From an uncultured Eubacteriales bacterium (GTDB lineage: Bacteria; Bacillota; Clostridia; Peptostreptococcales; Anaerovoracaceae): DNA of 31,382 nucleotides. The stretch's first letter is position 1, and each line of letters begins with the position of its first letter. Under the pieces are notes generated by a model that was not told where the DNA came from, searched no databases, and worked only from the letters and a program-made list of their open reading frames with translations. This document shows, one piece after another, positions 16,285-23,473 of this stretch. The position numbers and the translations under genes were made by a program. Location: the NCBI GenBank assembly GCA_905206455.1, contig CAJLHL010000015.1:1-31382 (forward strand), written 5' to 3'.

Positions 16285-18240
16285 ATGCAGGCTTATCCCA
16301 GCGACAAAATCAGAAACGTAGCGCTCATCGGTCACGGTGGATGGGGTAAGTCTTCGCCTATGGATCTCGCACTGTTCGAGACGGGCGTGATAACCAGAGC
16401 GGGAACGATAGAAGACGGAAATACGGTTTCTGATTACGATAAGATGGAAATCGAAAAAGGCCATTCGATCAATATGTCGATCATTCCTATCGAATATAAG
16501 GATGTAAAGATCAACTTTATCGACACACCGGGCCTTCTCGATTTTTCACATGAGATGTATACTGCGATTCAGGCGGCTGCGGCGGCTCTCCTGATTGTAG
16601 ATGCGGGATCCGGTATCCAGGTGGGAACGGAAAAGGCGTGGAATTTCTGCAAAGAACTGAAGAAGCCTACATTTATCATGATAAAGCGCAAGGACAAGGA
16701 TACTTATGATTTCGATGAGCTGGTGCAGTCTATCCGGGACAAATTCGGCGCGGTCTGCGTACCTGCCAGCTATCCGATTAAGCCTGAGATGCTGGAGGCT
16801 CTGAACGAACTGATTGCAGAGACCGACGAAGAACTGATGAATAAATACTTCGATGAGGGGGTCTTTACTGACTGGGAATTCAATAAAGGTCTGAGAAACG
16901 GTGTGGCAGCGGCGGAAATCGTTCCGGTGTTCGCTTTCGATCCGGAGGGCGGACAGGGAGTCACCGCAATGCTGGACATTATCAGAAAATTTTCGCCGTC
17001 TCCTCTGAGACATGCGCCGTATAAATATATCGACGCCAGCGGCGGTGAAGATTATGCGGTTCCTGACGCTGATGCCCCGGTTACGACGCTGACATTCAAG
17101 ACGTTATCCGACCCGTTTGTGGGAAAGATTTCCATTATGAAAGTGATCACTGGAGAACTGAAATCAGGGATGGAACTGATCAATACGAGAACCGGTAAGG
17201 TGGAGAAGCTCAACAAGCTGATTTTCCTGAGAGGTAAGACTCAGATCGATACCCAGTCTGCCAGCATGGGAGATATCGTAGCGGTGCCGAAGCTGACCTA
17301 TACGGAAACGGGAGATACTCTCTGCGATAAATCGAAATCCAGAACTTATGTGAGCCTCGAATCACCGGCGCCTACGCTGTACACCGCAGTCGCTCCGGCG
17401 AAAAAAGGGGAGGAGGAGAAGATGGGCACCGGTCTGGCGCGCCTGAGAGAGGAGGATCCGTCTTTCGTCGTACGCCAGGATACCGAGACAAAGCAGACTC
17501 TTCTGGGAACCCAGGGAGAAATGCAGCTGGGCGTCATCATCTCCAAGCTGAAGGAACGATTCAACGTAGACGTGATCACAAGCCCGAGAAAAATCGCTTA
17601 CAGAGAGACGATCAAAGGACATTCCGATGTTCAGGGCAAACATAAAAAACAGTCGGGCGGTGCGGGACAGTACGGCGATGTACATATCCGATTCTCACCT
17701 TCTCACGATAAAGTGCTCGACTTCTCTGAGCAGTTATTCGGAGGATCGATCCCGAAAAATTATGTTCCGGCGGTGGAAAAAGGAATCGTGGAATGTATGG
17801 AAAAGGGACCTCTTGCGGGTTATCCGGTAGTAAATATCAAAGCCGTGCTGTATGATGGTTCTTATCACGATGTGGACTCCAATGAAATGGCCTTTAAGAT
17901 TGCAGCTTCTCTGGCCTTCAAGAAAGGGATTACAGAGGCGAATCCGGTCCTGCTCGAGCCTATCATGAGACTGGAAATTGTCATTCCGGACGAGTACATG
18001 GGCGACGTCATGGGCGATATGAACAGGAGGAGAGCGCGTATCCTGGGGATGGAACCGATGGGTCACGGCGTGCAGAAGCTGATGGCAGAAGCGCCTATGG
18101 CGGAACTTCTGGATTATTCTATCGCGCTGAGAGCGATGACTCAGGCCAAAGGCTCTTTCACGCAGGAATTTCTGAGATATGATGAAGTGCCTCAGCATCT
18201 GGCGACAAAGATCATCGCAGAGGCCAATCAAAACAAATAA
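16285..18240 (+). CDS. EF-G-like translational GTPase paralogue with degenerate G4 motif
   Basis: The 651-residue protein has the EF-G order of domains: an N-terminal G domain, then domains II to V, with QGEMQLGVIISKLKERF and RMEPMGH-like EF-G C-terminal patterns (ARILGMEPMGHG). G1 is GHGGWGKSS (in place of GHGGxGKTS of the family), switch I is KGHSINMSI, and G3 is DTPGLLDF. The G4 site, normally NKMDREN, reads KRKDKDT: the Asn that contacts guanine is Lys and the following Lys is Arg. Nucleotide specificity or affinity is therefore doubtful. The start at 16285 is chosen because AGGAGG ends 7 bases upstream; a second in-frame ATG only 1 base from that site is unlikely. Such EF-G paralogues (FusA2-like) occur beside canonical EF-G in many Clostridia, with unclear roles. 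It is monocistronic and convergent with yitT. Confidence 0.87.
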   Translation: MQAYPSDKIRNVALIGHGGWGKSSPMDLALFETGVITRAGTIEDGNTVSDYDKMEIEKGHSINMSIIPIEYKDVKINFIDTPGLLDFSHEMYTAIQAAAAALLIVDAGSGIQVGTEKAWNFCKELKKPTFIMIKRKDKDTYDFDELVQSIRDKFGAVCVPASYPIKPEMLEALNELIAETDEELMNKYFDEGVFTDWEFNKGLRNGVAAAEIVPVFAFDPEGGQGVTAMLDIIRKFSPSPLRHAPYKYIDASGGEDYAVPDADAPVTTLTFKTLSDPFVGKISIMKVITGELKSGMELINTRTGKVEKLNKLIFLRGKTQIDTQSASMGDIVAVPKLTYTETGDTLCDKSKSRTYVSLESPAPTLYTAVAPAKKGEEEKMGTGLARLREEDPSFVVRQDTETKQTLLGTQGEMQLGVIISKLKERFNVDVITSPRKIAYRETIKGHSDVQGKHKKQSGGAGQYGDVHIRFSPSHDKVLDFSEQLFGGSIPKNYVPAVEKGIVECMEKGPLAGYPVVNIKAVLYDGSYHDVDSNEMAFKIAASLAFKKGITEANPVLLEPIMRLEIVIPDEYMGDVMGDMNRRRARILGMEPMGHGVQKLMAEAPMAELLDYSIALRAMTQAKGSFTQEFLRYDEVPQHLATKIIAEANQNK

Positions 18241-18404
18241 GTCGTGCGGAAAAACAACTCGCCGGGATGGTGGGAATATCGTACAGAGTGAATCCCAGCC
18301 TGCAGGCGGGAAATCGCAGTTCTGTGAATTTTCTTAAGACAGTGCTCTGCGTCATAGAGTTTGCGTATACCGAATAATCTGCGGGACGGTATAAAAAATA
18401 CGGG

Positions 18405-18466
18405 AAAAACCGGGCAGCCGGAGCGACAGGTCGTAAGACCGAGTCATCTCCGCCGCCCGGTTTTTA
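18405..18466. terminator. Bidirectional terminator between EF-G-like gene and yitT
   Basis: AAAAACCGGGC (from 18405) pairs with GCCCGGTTTTT (to 18465), extended by CGGAG/CTCCG after a small bulge and capped by GGTC-GTAA-GACC. A-run and T-run ends allow use on both strands. It overlaps the yitT stop codon (TAA, 18464-18466). The 164 bases before it show no other feature. Confidence 0.85.
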
Positions 18467-19318
18467 GTTTTTAAAACCTTCGCCCAGGACTTCGTTGGAT
18501 TCCAGAATAATGATAAATGCCTTCGGGTCCGCTTCCTTGACGGCATTCTGAATCGGATACATCTGTTTGTTATCACAGGCGCACATGACGACAGATTTGT
18601 CTTCTTCGGTAAAGCCGCCTTTCGCTTTTAGAAATGTAGTGCCGCGTCCTGCGATATCATTTATTTTCTGGGCGACAGTCTGCGGCTTATCGGTGACGAT
18701 GAGGGTCAGCTTGCCCGCATCGATACCGTACATCACTTTGTCGACCATCAGAGAAATCAAAAAGCTTACGATCGCGCCGTAAATCAGTCCGTCGATATCC
18801 CTGGAGATCGCCGCCGTACCGATCAGAACTACGGTCAGGTCAATGACGAAGGTGATTTTGCCGATAGACATATGAGGACGTCTCGCTTTGACGGACAGGA
18901 TGATGAAATCGACGCCGCCGGTGGAAGAACCTCTCATGTAGATGAACGCATATCCCAGTCCTGACAGGATGCCGCTGCACAGAGCTGCCAGAAGCCGATC
19001 GCCCGTATAGACGGGAAACAGAGGAGCGACGTAGTCCATGATCAGAGACGTTATGATAATCGTGCGCACAGAATGCATGAAAAAGACCCTGCCCAGAATT
19101 CTGAAACAGAAAATTGCGATCGGGATATTCAGAATCAGAGCGACTGTACCGATCGGACTGCCGAACAGGTGATAGAAGATGAGCGCGATGCCGTTGACCC
19201 CGACCATGGGGAAATCAGCTTCCGCGGCAAAATTATATGTTCCCAGCGCGATTAAAATACCGCTTATCACGTCGATCAGAATATCGAGCGACAAATTTTT
19301 GAAATCCATTTTTTTCAT
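18464..19318 (-). CDS. YitT family membrane protein with C-terminal DUF2179 domain
   Basis: The 284-residue protein starts at 19318 (MKKMDFKNLSLDIL), because GGAGG lies 8 bases upstream; an in-frame ATG 24 bases earlier lies before that site and is not used. About five hydrophobic segments fill residues 10-195, with the family pattern FPMVGVNGIALIFYHLFGSP and the YMRGSSTGGVDFI loop. The last 80 residues form a cytoplasmic DUF2179 domain (LIVTDKPQTVAQKINDI, RGTTFLKAKGG), related to PII-like ligand-binding folds. Members are widespread in Firmicutes and their transport substrate is not established. It stands alone, convergent with the EF-G-like gene and divergent from moeA. Its final codon lies in the shared terminator. 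Confidence 0.9.
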   Translation of the reverse strand: MKKMDFKNLSLDILIDVISGILIALGTYNFAAEADFPMVGVNGIALIFYHLFGSPIGTVALILNIPIAIFCFRILGRVFFMHSVRTIIITSLIMDYVAPLFPVYTGDRLLAALCSGILSGLGYAFIYMRGSSTGGVDFIILSVKARRPHMSIGKITFVIDLTVVLIGTAAISRDIDGLIYGAIVSFLISLMVDKVMYGIDAGKLTLIVTDKPQTVAQKINDIAGRGTTFLKAKGGFTEEDKSVVMCACDNKQMYPIQNAVKEADPKAFIIILESNEVLGEGFKN

Positions 19319-19721
19319 TTTATATACCTCCATAGTTTTCACATGATTTTACTTTATCAGATTGTGCGGGGAGTCAGATATTACTGTTATATTCAGATCC
19401 TCTCGGTATCGTTATGCCGGCATTAAGAATGCGGTAATATTCATTTTATCGAAAAAAACAGAATCCACAAGTCGTATATAGTAGAATAAAATCGACGAAG
19501 ATCATCTTCATACGGGAGACAGAGTGATCTGTTCAGAGATAAATAATATTTTAACGAACGGAAACATTTTTTTATGTATACTGTACAGCCTGTTTATCAG
19601 ATCCTGTCAGAATGGTTCGCGAAATAAATAAAAATAAATCAATATATATTAAAACAAATATAGACAAATTAAAACAGAGTTGGATTTGAAAGGGAGATAT
19701 TCGTTAAAGGCAAGATTAATA
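19319..19721. other. A+T-rich divergent intergenic region with a palindrome
   Basis: This stretch separates divergent yitT and moeA and becomes very A+T rich from about 19600. It contains a perfect 13-bp palindrome, GAAGATCATCTTC (19497-19509), plus the smaller CTGTACAG and TTCGCGAA. A TAAAAT hexamer on the minus strand just upstream of yitT may be its -10. I see no tRNA, riboswitch or supported gene. A 17-codon frame at 19574-19627 (MYTVQPVYQ...) has only a weak ribosome site. Confidence 0.45.
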
Positions 19722-19751
19722 TTGTGGTTTTCGATAGAGAATGCCTATAAT
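19722..19751 (+). promoter_or_regulatory. Promoter of moeA-mobB
   Basis: TTGTGG (19722-19727) and a perfect TATAAT (19746-19751) are 18 bases apart, about 60 bases before the moeA ATG. The -35 is a weak match, which suggests activator help or low basal expression. Confidence 0.55.
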
Positions 19752-19810
19752 ATATTCATTGATGTTTGAACAGAGTATCGATTGTCAGTGTCACAAGAGG
19801 GACGTACGGA

Positions 19811-21121
19811 ATGAAAAATAAGGAGCGGAGAGAGGTTACTCTCCAGGAAGCCTGTATCATAACGAAGCAAAATACCGCCGCCGTGACGGAAACGGAGATG
19901 ATCCCCATAGAGAACGCCTGCGGACGAATTGCCGCAGAAGATGTTTCCGCTGATTTTGACCAGCCTTCTTTTGACAGATCCCCGCTGGATGGATTTGCGG
20001 TGCGTTCGGCAGATATCGCGGAGGCTTCGCCGGAATCTCCGGCAGAGCTGTCAGTGATCGATGAAGTCTGTGCCGGGGAGATTTCTTCTTCCCGCATAGG
20101 ACCCGGACAGGCGGTGCGGATTATGACAGGAGCACCGATCCCTTCGGGAGGGGACTGCGTCGTAAAGCAGGAAGACACGGAGTCTGCCGCCGCTGACGGC
20201 GGTTTTGCCGGCATGAGGAATGATGAGGGCTGCGCACAGCGAGGGGAGATTGTGAGAATCTGTCGAAGTGTGGATCGTTTGCAGAACTTCTGCTCTGCAG
20301 GAGAAGATTTTCGGCGGGGACAGATCATCATAGAGCGGGAAAGGAAGCTGAATTTTACAGACGTGGGTCTGCTGGCAAGTCTGGGAAGGACGCAGGTAAA
20401 TGTGTTTCGAAGACCGAGGGCGGCGGTGATCGCTACCGGGGATGAAATCGTTCTGCCGGGGAAGCCTCTTGCGCCGGGTAAAATTTATAACAGCAACATG
20501 TTTATGATACGGGCCGGCGTGACGAGCTGCGGCGGCGAAGTTCCTCACTGTGTGCAGTCAGAGGATTCTTTGGAGGCTATCATGCGGCATCTGTCGGCGG
20601 CGGTGGAAAAAGCAGATATGGTAATTACCACAGGAGGCGTTTCTGTAGGCAAGAAGGATTATCTTCCCGAAGCTCTGAACCGTCTCGGAGCGGAAATCCT
20701 CTTTCAGCGGATCAGCATAAAACCCGGTTCGCCCACGACTTTTTCTCTCTTATCCGGTAAGCCGGTTTTGAGCCTGACGGGAAGTCCTTTCGGAGCCGCG
20801 GTGAATTTCAATCTTCTCATCCGTCCGATGATCGGAGTTTTGAGCAGAGATTCCTCCCTCGATTTGGGTTATATCTATGCGGTCTTTCGAGGCACGTTTG
20901 AGAAAGAGAGTCCGAAAACCCGCTATATCCAGGGAATCCTCGGTACTGACGGGAGTGTCAGACTGAAGCCGCTGAAAAATTCTGCTGCCGGGAAGGGCGG
21001 AAACTTCAGCGCCTGCAGGACTGTTTTGCCGAAACCGGAGGAGAAAGACTGTTACATCGAGATCCCTGCGGGTTCGAAAGGACTGAAAGGCGGAGAGATC
21101 CTCCGGGTGGTCTGCATATGA
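19811..21121 (+). CDS. moeA: Molybdopterin molybdenumtransferase MoeA
   Basis: The 436-residue enzyme inserts molybdate (or tungstate) into adenylylated molybdopterin. Family patterns are clear: FDRSPLDGFAVRSAD-like text near residues 50-65 (SFDRSPLDGFAVRSADIAE), VRIMTGAPIPSGGDCVVKQED, the ATGDEIVLPG stretch, TTGGVSVGKKDYLPEAL, KPGSPTTFSLLSGKPV and TGSPFGAAVNFNLLIRP. The last replaces the usual GNPVSA loop but keeps its position. The start at ATG 19811 follows GAGGG; an upstream TTG adds 15 residues with no homology. The stop overlaps mobB as ATGA, so the pair is translationally coupled. It is the first gene of the formate/molybdenum island and serves the formate dehydrogenase encoded downstream. 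An insertion of about 20 residues rich in Arg/Gly (GGFAGMRNDEGCAQRGE) sits after the VVKQED strand. Confidence 0.92.
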   Translation: MKNKERREVTLQEACIITKQNTAAVTETEMIPIENACGRIAAEDVSADFDQPSFDRSPLDGFAVRSADIAEASPESPAELSVIDEVCAGEISSSRIGPGQAVRIMTGAPIPSGGDCVVKQEDTESAAADGGFAGMRNDEGCAQRGEIVRICRSVDRLQNFCSAGEDFRRGQIIIERERKLNFTDVGLLASLGRTQVNVFRRPRAAVIATGDEIVLPGKPLAPGKIYNSNMFMIRAGVTSCGGEVPHCVQSEDSLEAIMRHLSAAVEKADMVITTGGVSVGKKDYLPEALNRLGAEILFQRISIKPGSPTTFSLLSGKPVLSLTGSPFGAAVNFNLLIRPMIGVLSRDSSLDLGYIYAVFRGTFEKESPKTRYIQGILGTDGSVRLKPLKNSAAGKGGNFSACRTVLPKPEEKDCYIEIPAGSKGLKGGEILRVVCI

Positions 21122-21642
21122 AGGAACAGAGGATTTTCGCCGTCAGCGGAGTGAAAGATTCAGGAAAGACAACGCTGATCTCACGGCTGATACCGCATTT
21201 TAAAAGAAAAGGACTGTCAGTTTCCGTGATCAAACACGACGGACATGATTTTATTCCGGATGTACCCGGAACGGACACTTACCGGCTGCGGAGCGCCGGA
21301 GCGCAGGGAGCGGCGGTATTTTCCGGCAGCCGGGCGATGGTTATAAAGGATGATGTTACAGTTTCGGAGAAAGAGCTGATCAGAGAATTTCCCGATGCCG
21401 ACATCATTATTTTAGAGGGCTTCAAATATTCCGAATATCCGAAGGTGGAAGTGGTACGAAGAGAAGTTTCCTCCGGTCCTGTCTGTGATCCGGTTTTTCT
21501 CTTAGCTGTCGCAACGGATCTTTCTCCGGAGGAATTTTCCGGAAAATACAGCGGGATTCCGGTCTATGGCCTGGAGGAACGTGAAGCGGAACGGCTGGCC
21601 GAATATCTGTGCTTCTCAGCGCAGGGACTAAAGAACGGATGA
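21118..21642 (+). CDS. mobB: Molybdopterin-guanine dinucleotide biosynthesis protein B
   Basis: The 174-residue P-loop protein has Walker A GVKDSGKTT (residues 11-19), the VIKHDGHDF strand with its acidic residues, the TDTYRLRSAGAQGAAVFS region and the IIILEGFKYSEYPKVEVVR motif. MobB binds GTP and assists MobA in making the guanine dinucleotide form of the molybdenum cofactor. The length matches the family (about 165-175). It overlaps moeA by 4 bases. The 167 bases that follow, up to focA, contain a short CGCTG/CAGCG hairpin but no T-run, so read-through into focA is possible. Confidence 0.93.
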   Translation: MKEQRIFAVSGVKDSGKTTLISRLIPHFKRKGLSVSVIKHDGHDFIPDVPGTDTYRLRSAGAQGAAVFSGSRAMVIKDDVTVSEKELIREFPDADIIILEGFKYSEYPKVEVVRREVSSGPVCDPVFLLAVATDLSPEEFSGKYSGIPVYGLEEREAERLAEYLCFSAQGLKNG

Positions 21643-21809
21643 GCCGATCTCATACTCAAGACAGGGCCCGCGGGAGCCGGTGCATTCCGGCGATCTGCAG
21701 AGGAACGCGTGTCGGAGCCGAATTACTGACGTTTTCGCCGCTGTCTCACAGCGTTCAGAAATATTGCAATAAGACAGGAGTAATGTAAGGAGAAAGTGAG
21801 GAAAAGATC

Positions 21810-22634
21810 ATGTTTACGCCAGCAGAAGTAGCAAAAAATGTAATCGGTATCGGAAAAAACAAAGCGGCGCTGCCCGCCGGAAGGATGCTCGTGCTGAGTA
21901 TTATGGCTGGGATATTTATCGCTCTGGCGGCGGTGGGAAGCAATACGATTTCCTGTACGGTGGAGAGCGGAAGCATCGCGAAGATTCTCAGCGGACTGGT
22001 GTTTCCTACCGGGCTGACGATGGTGCTTCTGGCGGGCAGCGAACTGTTTACGGGCAACTGTCTGATGGTGATCCCTCTCATCGAAAGAGAGATTAAGCTG
22101 AAAGCGATGCTCCGGAACTGGATTATCGTTTACATAGGAAACTTTATCGGGGCGCTTCTCGTAACGGTGCTGGTCTATTACGGAGGTCAGCTGGATCTGT
22201 TCGCGGGAGCTCTGGCGGTCAACACGATTAAAGTAGCGGCGGGAAAGACGTCTCTCACTTTTGTGAAGGGATTTTGTCTGGGAATTTTATGTAATTTCCT
22301 GGTGTGCATCGCCGTCTGGATCAGTTTTGCGGCAACTACGGTAGCGGGGAAGATCGTCGGGCTCTTTCTGCCGATCATGCTCTTTATCCTCTGCGGATTT
22401 GAGCACAGCGTAGCCAATATGTATTACGGGATGGCAGGCCTTCTGGCAAATACGAATGAAGTCTACCATGCGGCAGCGGCGGAGACGGTATCCAATATAG
22501 GGAATCTTACGGCGGGTAATTTTTTCATAGGAAATCTGCTGCCGGTCACACTGGGCAATATCGTCGGCGGCTCTGTGCTGGTGGGATGTGTCTACTGGTT
22601 CTCCTATCTCAAAAAAGACGGAGAAGGCAGATAA
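21810..22634 (+). CDS. focA: Formate/nitrite channel, FocA family
   Basis: The 274-residue protein has about six membrane segments and the FNT fold patterns: SIMAGIFIALAAVGSN in helix 1, the LLAGSELFTGNCLMV motif, the NFIGALL helix, and GFEHSVANMYYGMAGLL, which includes the central pore His. FNT channels are pentamers that move formate, nitrite or hydrosulfide. Here its place between mobB and mobA and just before formate dehydrogenase makes formate the likely substrate. The ATG has GAGGA about 8 bases upstream. It probably lets formate enter for oxidation, or leave after CO2 reduction; direction cannot be told from sequence. Confidence 0.92.
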   Translation: MFTPAEVAKNVIGIGKNKAALPAGRMLVLSIMAGIFIALAAVGSNTISCTVESGSIAKILSGLVFPTGLTMVLLAGSELFTGNCLMVIPLIEREIKLKAMLRNWIIVYIGNFIGALLVTVLVYYGGQLDLFAGALAVNTIKVAAGKTSLTFVKGFCLGILCNFLVCIAVWISFAATTVAGKIVGLFLPIMLFILCGFEHSVANMYYGMAGLLANTNEVYHAAAAETVSNIGNLTAGNFFIGNLLPVTLGNIVGGSVLVGCVYWFSYLKKDGEGR

Positions 22635-22733
22635 AATACCGGCAGGCGCTGTGATTCGGACGGATGCGGGTGCGTTCCTCTTGTGCGGCGGATCTGTCGG
22701 AGGCGCTCTGAGGGGGCGGCCGGAAAGGATGAG

Positions 22734-23366
22734 ATGACGAAAAGAAACGAAGGCAGACATCATTACGCGCTGATTCTGGCAGGCGGAAAGTCCAGCAGGA
22801 TGGGAAGAGAGAAAGCGCTGATCCTGGTCGAAGGTGAAACGCTTCTTGCACGGGCAGTCCGGTTTTGGAATCTGTCCGGACTGGCGGACCGGATTTTGTT
22901 GTCCGTAGGTTCTCCCAGCCGCCTGCAGTTTCTGGAACCCCTGCCGGAAAGAGCGGAGCCGATCTGCGATTTTTTTGAGGACAGCGGCCCGATGGCGGGA
23001 ATTTTATCCGCATTCCGGCAGACAGATGCGGAACTTCTCTATGTCAGCGCTGTGGACATGCCATATCTCAGAAGGGATGCAGCTGAGATACTTCTGCGTG
23101 AAATTTCTAAAGTGTCGGAGACAGGCAGACTTCCGGATGCAGCCGTTTTTCTGAGAGACGGCCGGCCGGAACCGTTGTTCGGCGTGTACCGGCGAAGCGC
23201 GGCAGGTGCTGCGGAACGCCTGCTGCGTTCCGGTGACCGGAAGATGTCGCGGCTTCTAAATTCCGTAGAGACGGTATATTGTCCGACAGAAGACGGTATG
23301 GCGGAGATTTTTCGAAACATAAATACTCCGGAAGATCTTCAGCATCTTCTCCGACGGGAAAAATAA
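22734..23366 (+). CDS. mobA: Molybdenum cofactor guanylyltransferase MobA
   Basis: The 210-residue enzyme transfers GMP from GTP to molybdopterin, giving MGD. The nucleotidyltransferase signature LILAGGKSSRMGREKA is at residues 13-28. The DSGPMAGILSAF motif and the metal-binding VDMPYLR follow, and EPLFGVYRRS and INTPEDL complete the pattern. The start at 22734 follows AAAGGA with a 4-base gap; a longer frame from a GTG at 22683 adds 17 Arg-rich residues and is not supported. MobA and MobB are not adjacent: focA lies between them. The length is normal (190-215). A terminator-like hairpin lies downstream. Confidence 0.92.
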   Translation: MTKRNEGRHHYALILAGGKSSRMGREKALILVEGETLLARAVRFWNLSGLADRILLSVGSPSRLQFLEPLPERAEPICDFFEDSGPMAGILSAFRQTDAELLYVSAVDMPYLRRDAAEILLREISKVSETGRLPDAAVFLRDGRPEPLFGVYRRSAAGAAERLLRSGDRKMSRLLNSVETVYCPTEDGMAEIFRNINTPEDLQHLLRREK

Positions 23367-23370
23367 ACAG

Positions 23371-23399
23371 AAGACAAATCTGCGATATTCATCTATAAT
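23371..23399 (+). promoter_or_regulatory. Promoter of the formate dehydrogenase operon
   Basis: AAGACA (23371-23376, 4 of 6 to TTGACA) and a perfect TATAAT (23394-23399) are 17 bases apart, directly after the mobA stop. Transcription would begin near 23406, so the hairpin at 23419-23446 lies inside the leader. Confidence 0.6.
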
Positions 23400-23418
23400 A
23401 TTCACGCGATCATTTGCT

Positions 23419-23450
23419 GTGAGATATGCGAAACCGCATATCTCACATTT
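23419..23450 (+). terminator. Leader hairpin or terminator before the formate dehydrogenase genes
   Basis: GTGAGATATGCG and CGCATATCTCAC form a perfect 12-bp stem with an AAAC loop, followed by ATTTGTTTAT, a mediocre T-tract. It may end the mobA transcript. Because the fdh promoter lies upstream of it, it may also act as an attenuator or as 5' end protection in the fdh leader. The AGGAGG of the next gene begins at 23459, 12 bases after the stem. Confidence 0.6.
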
Positions 23451-23473
23451 GTTTATACAGGAGGTCAAAACCG

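Noticed and set aside
19574..19627. 17-codon leader peptide before moeA
   Set aside because: Only a weak ribosome site and no attenuator structure or regulatory codon run after it.
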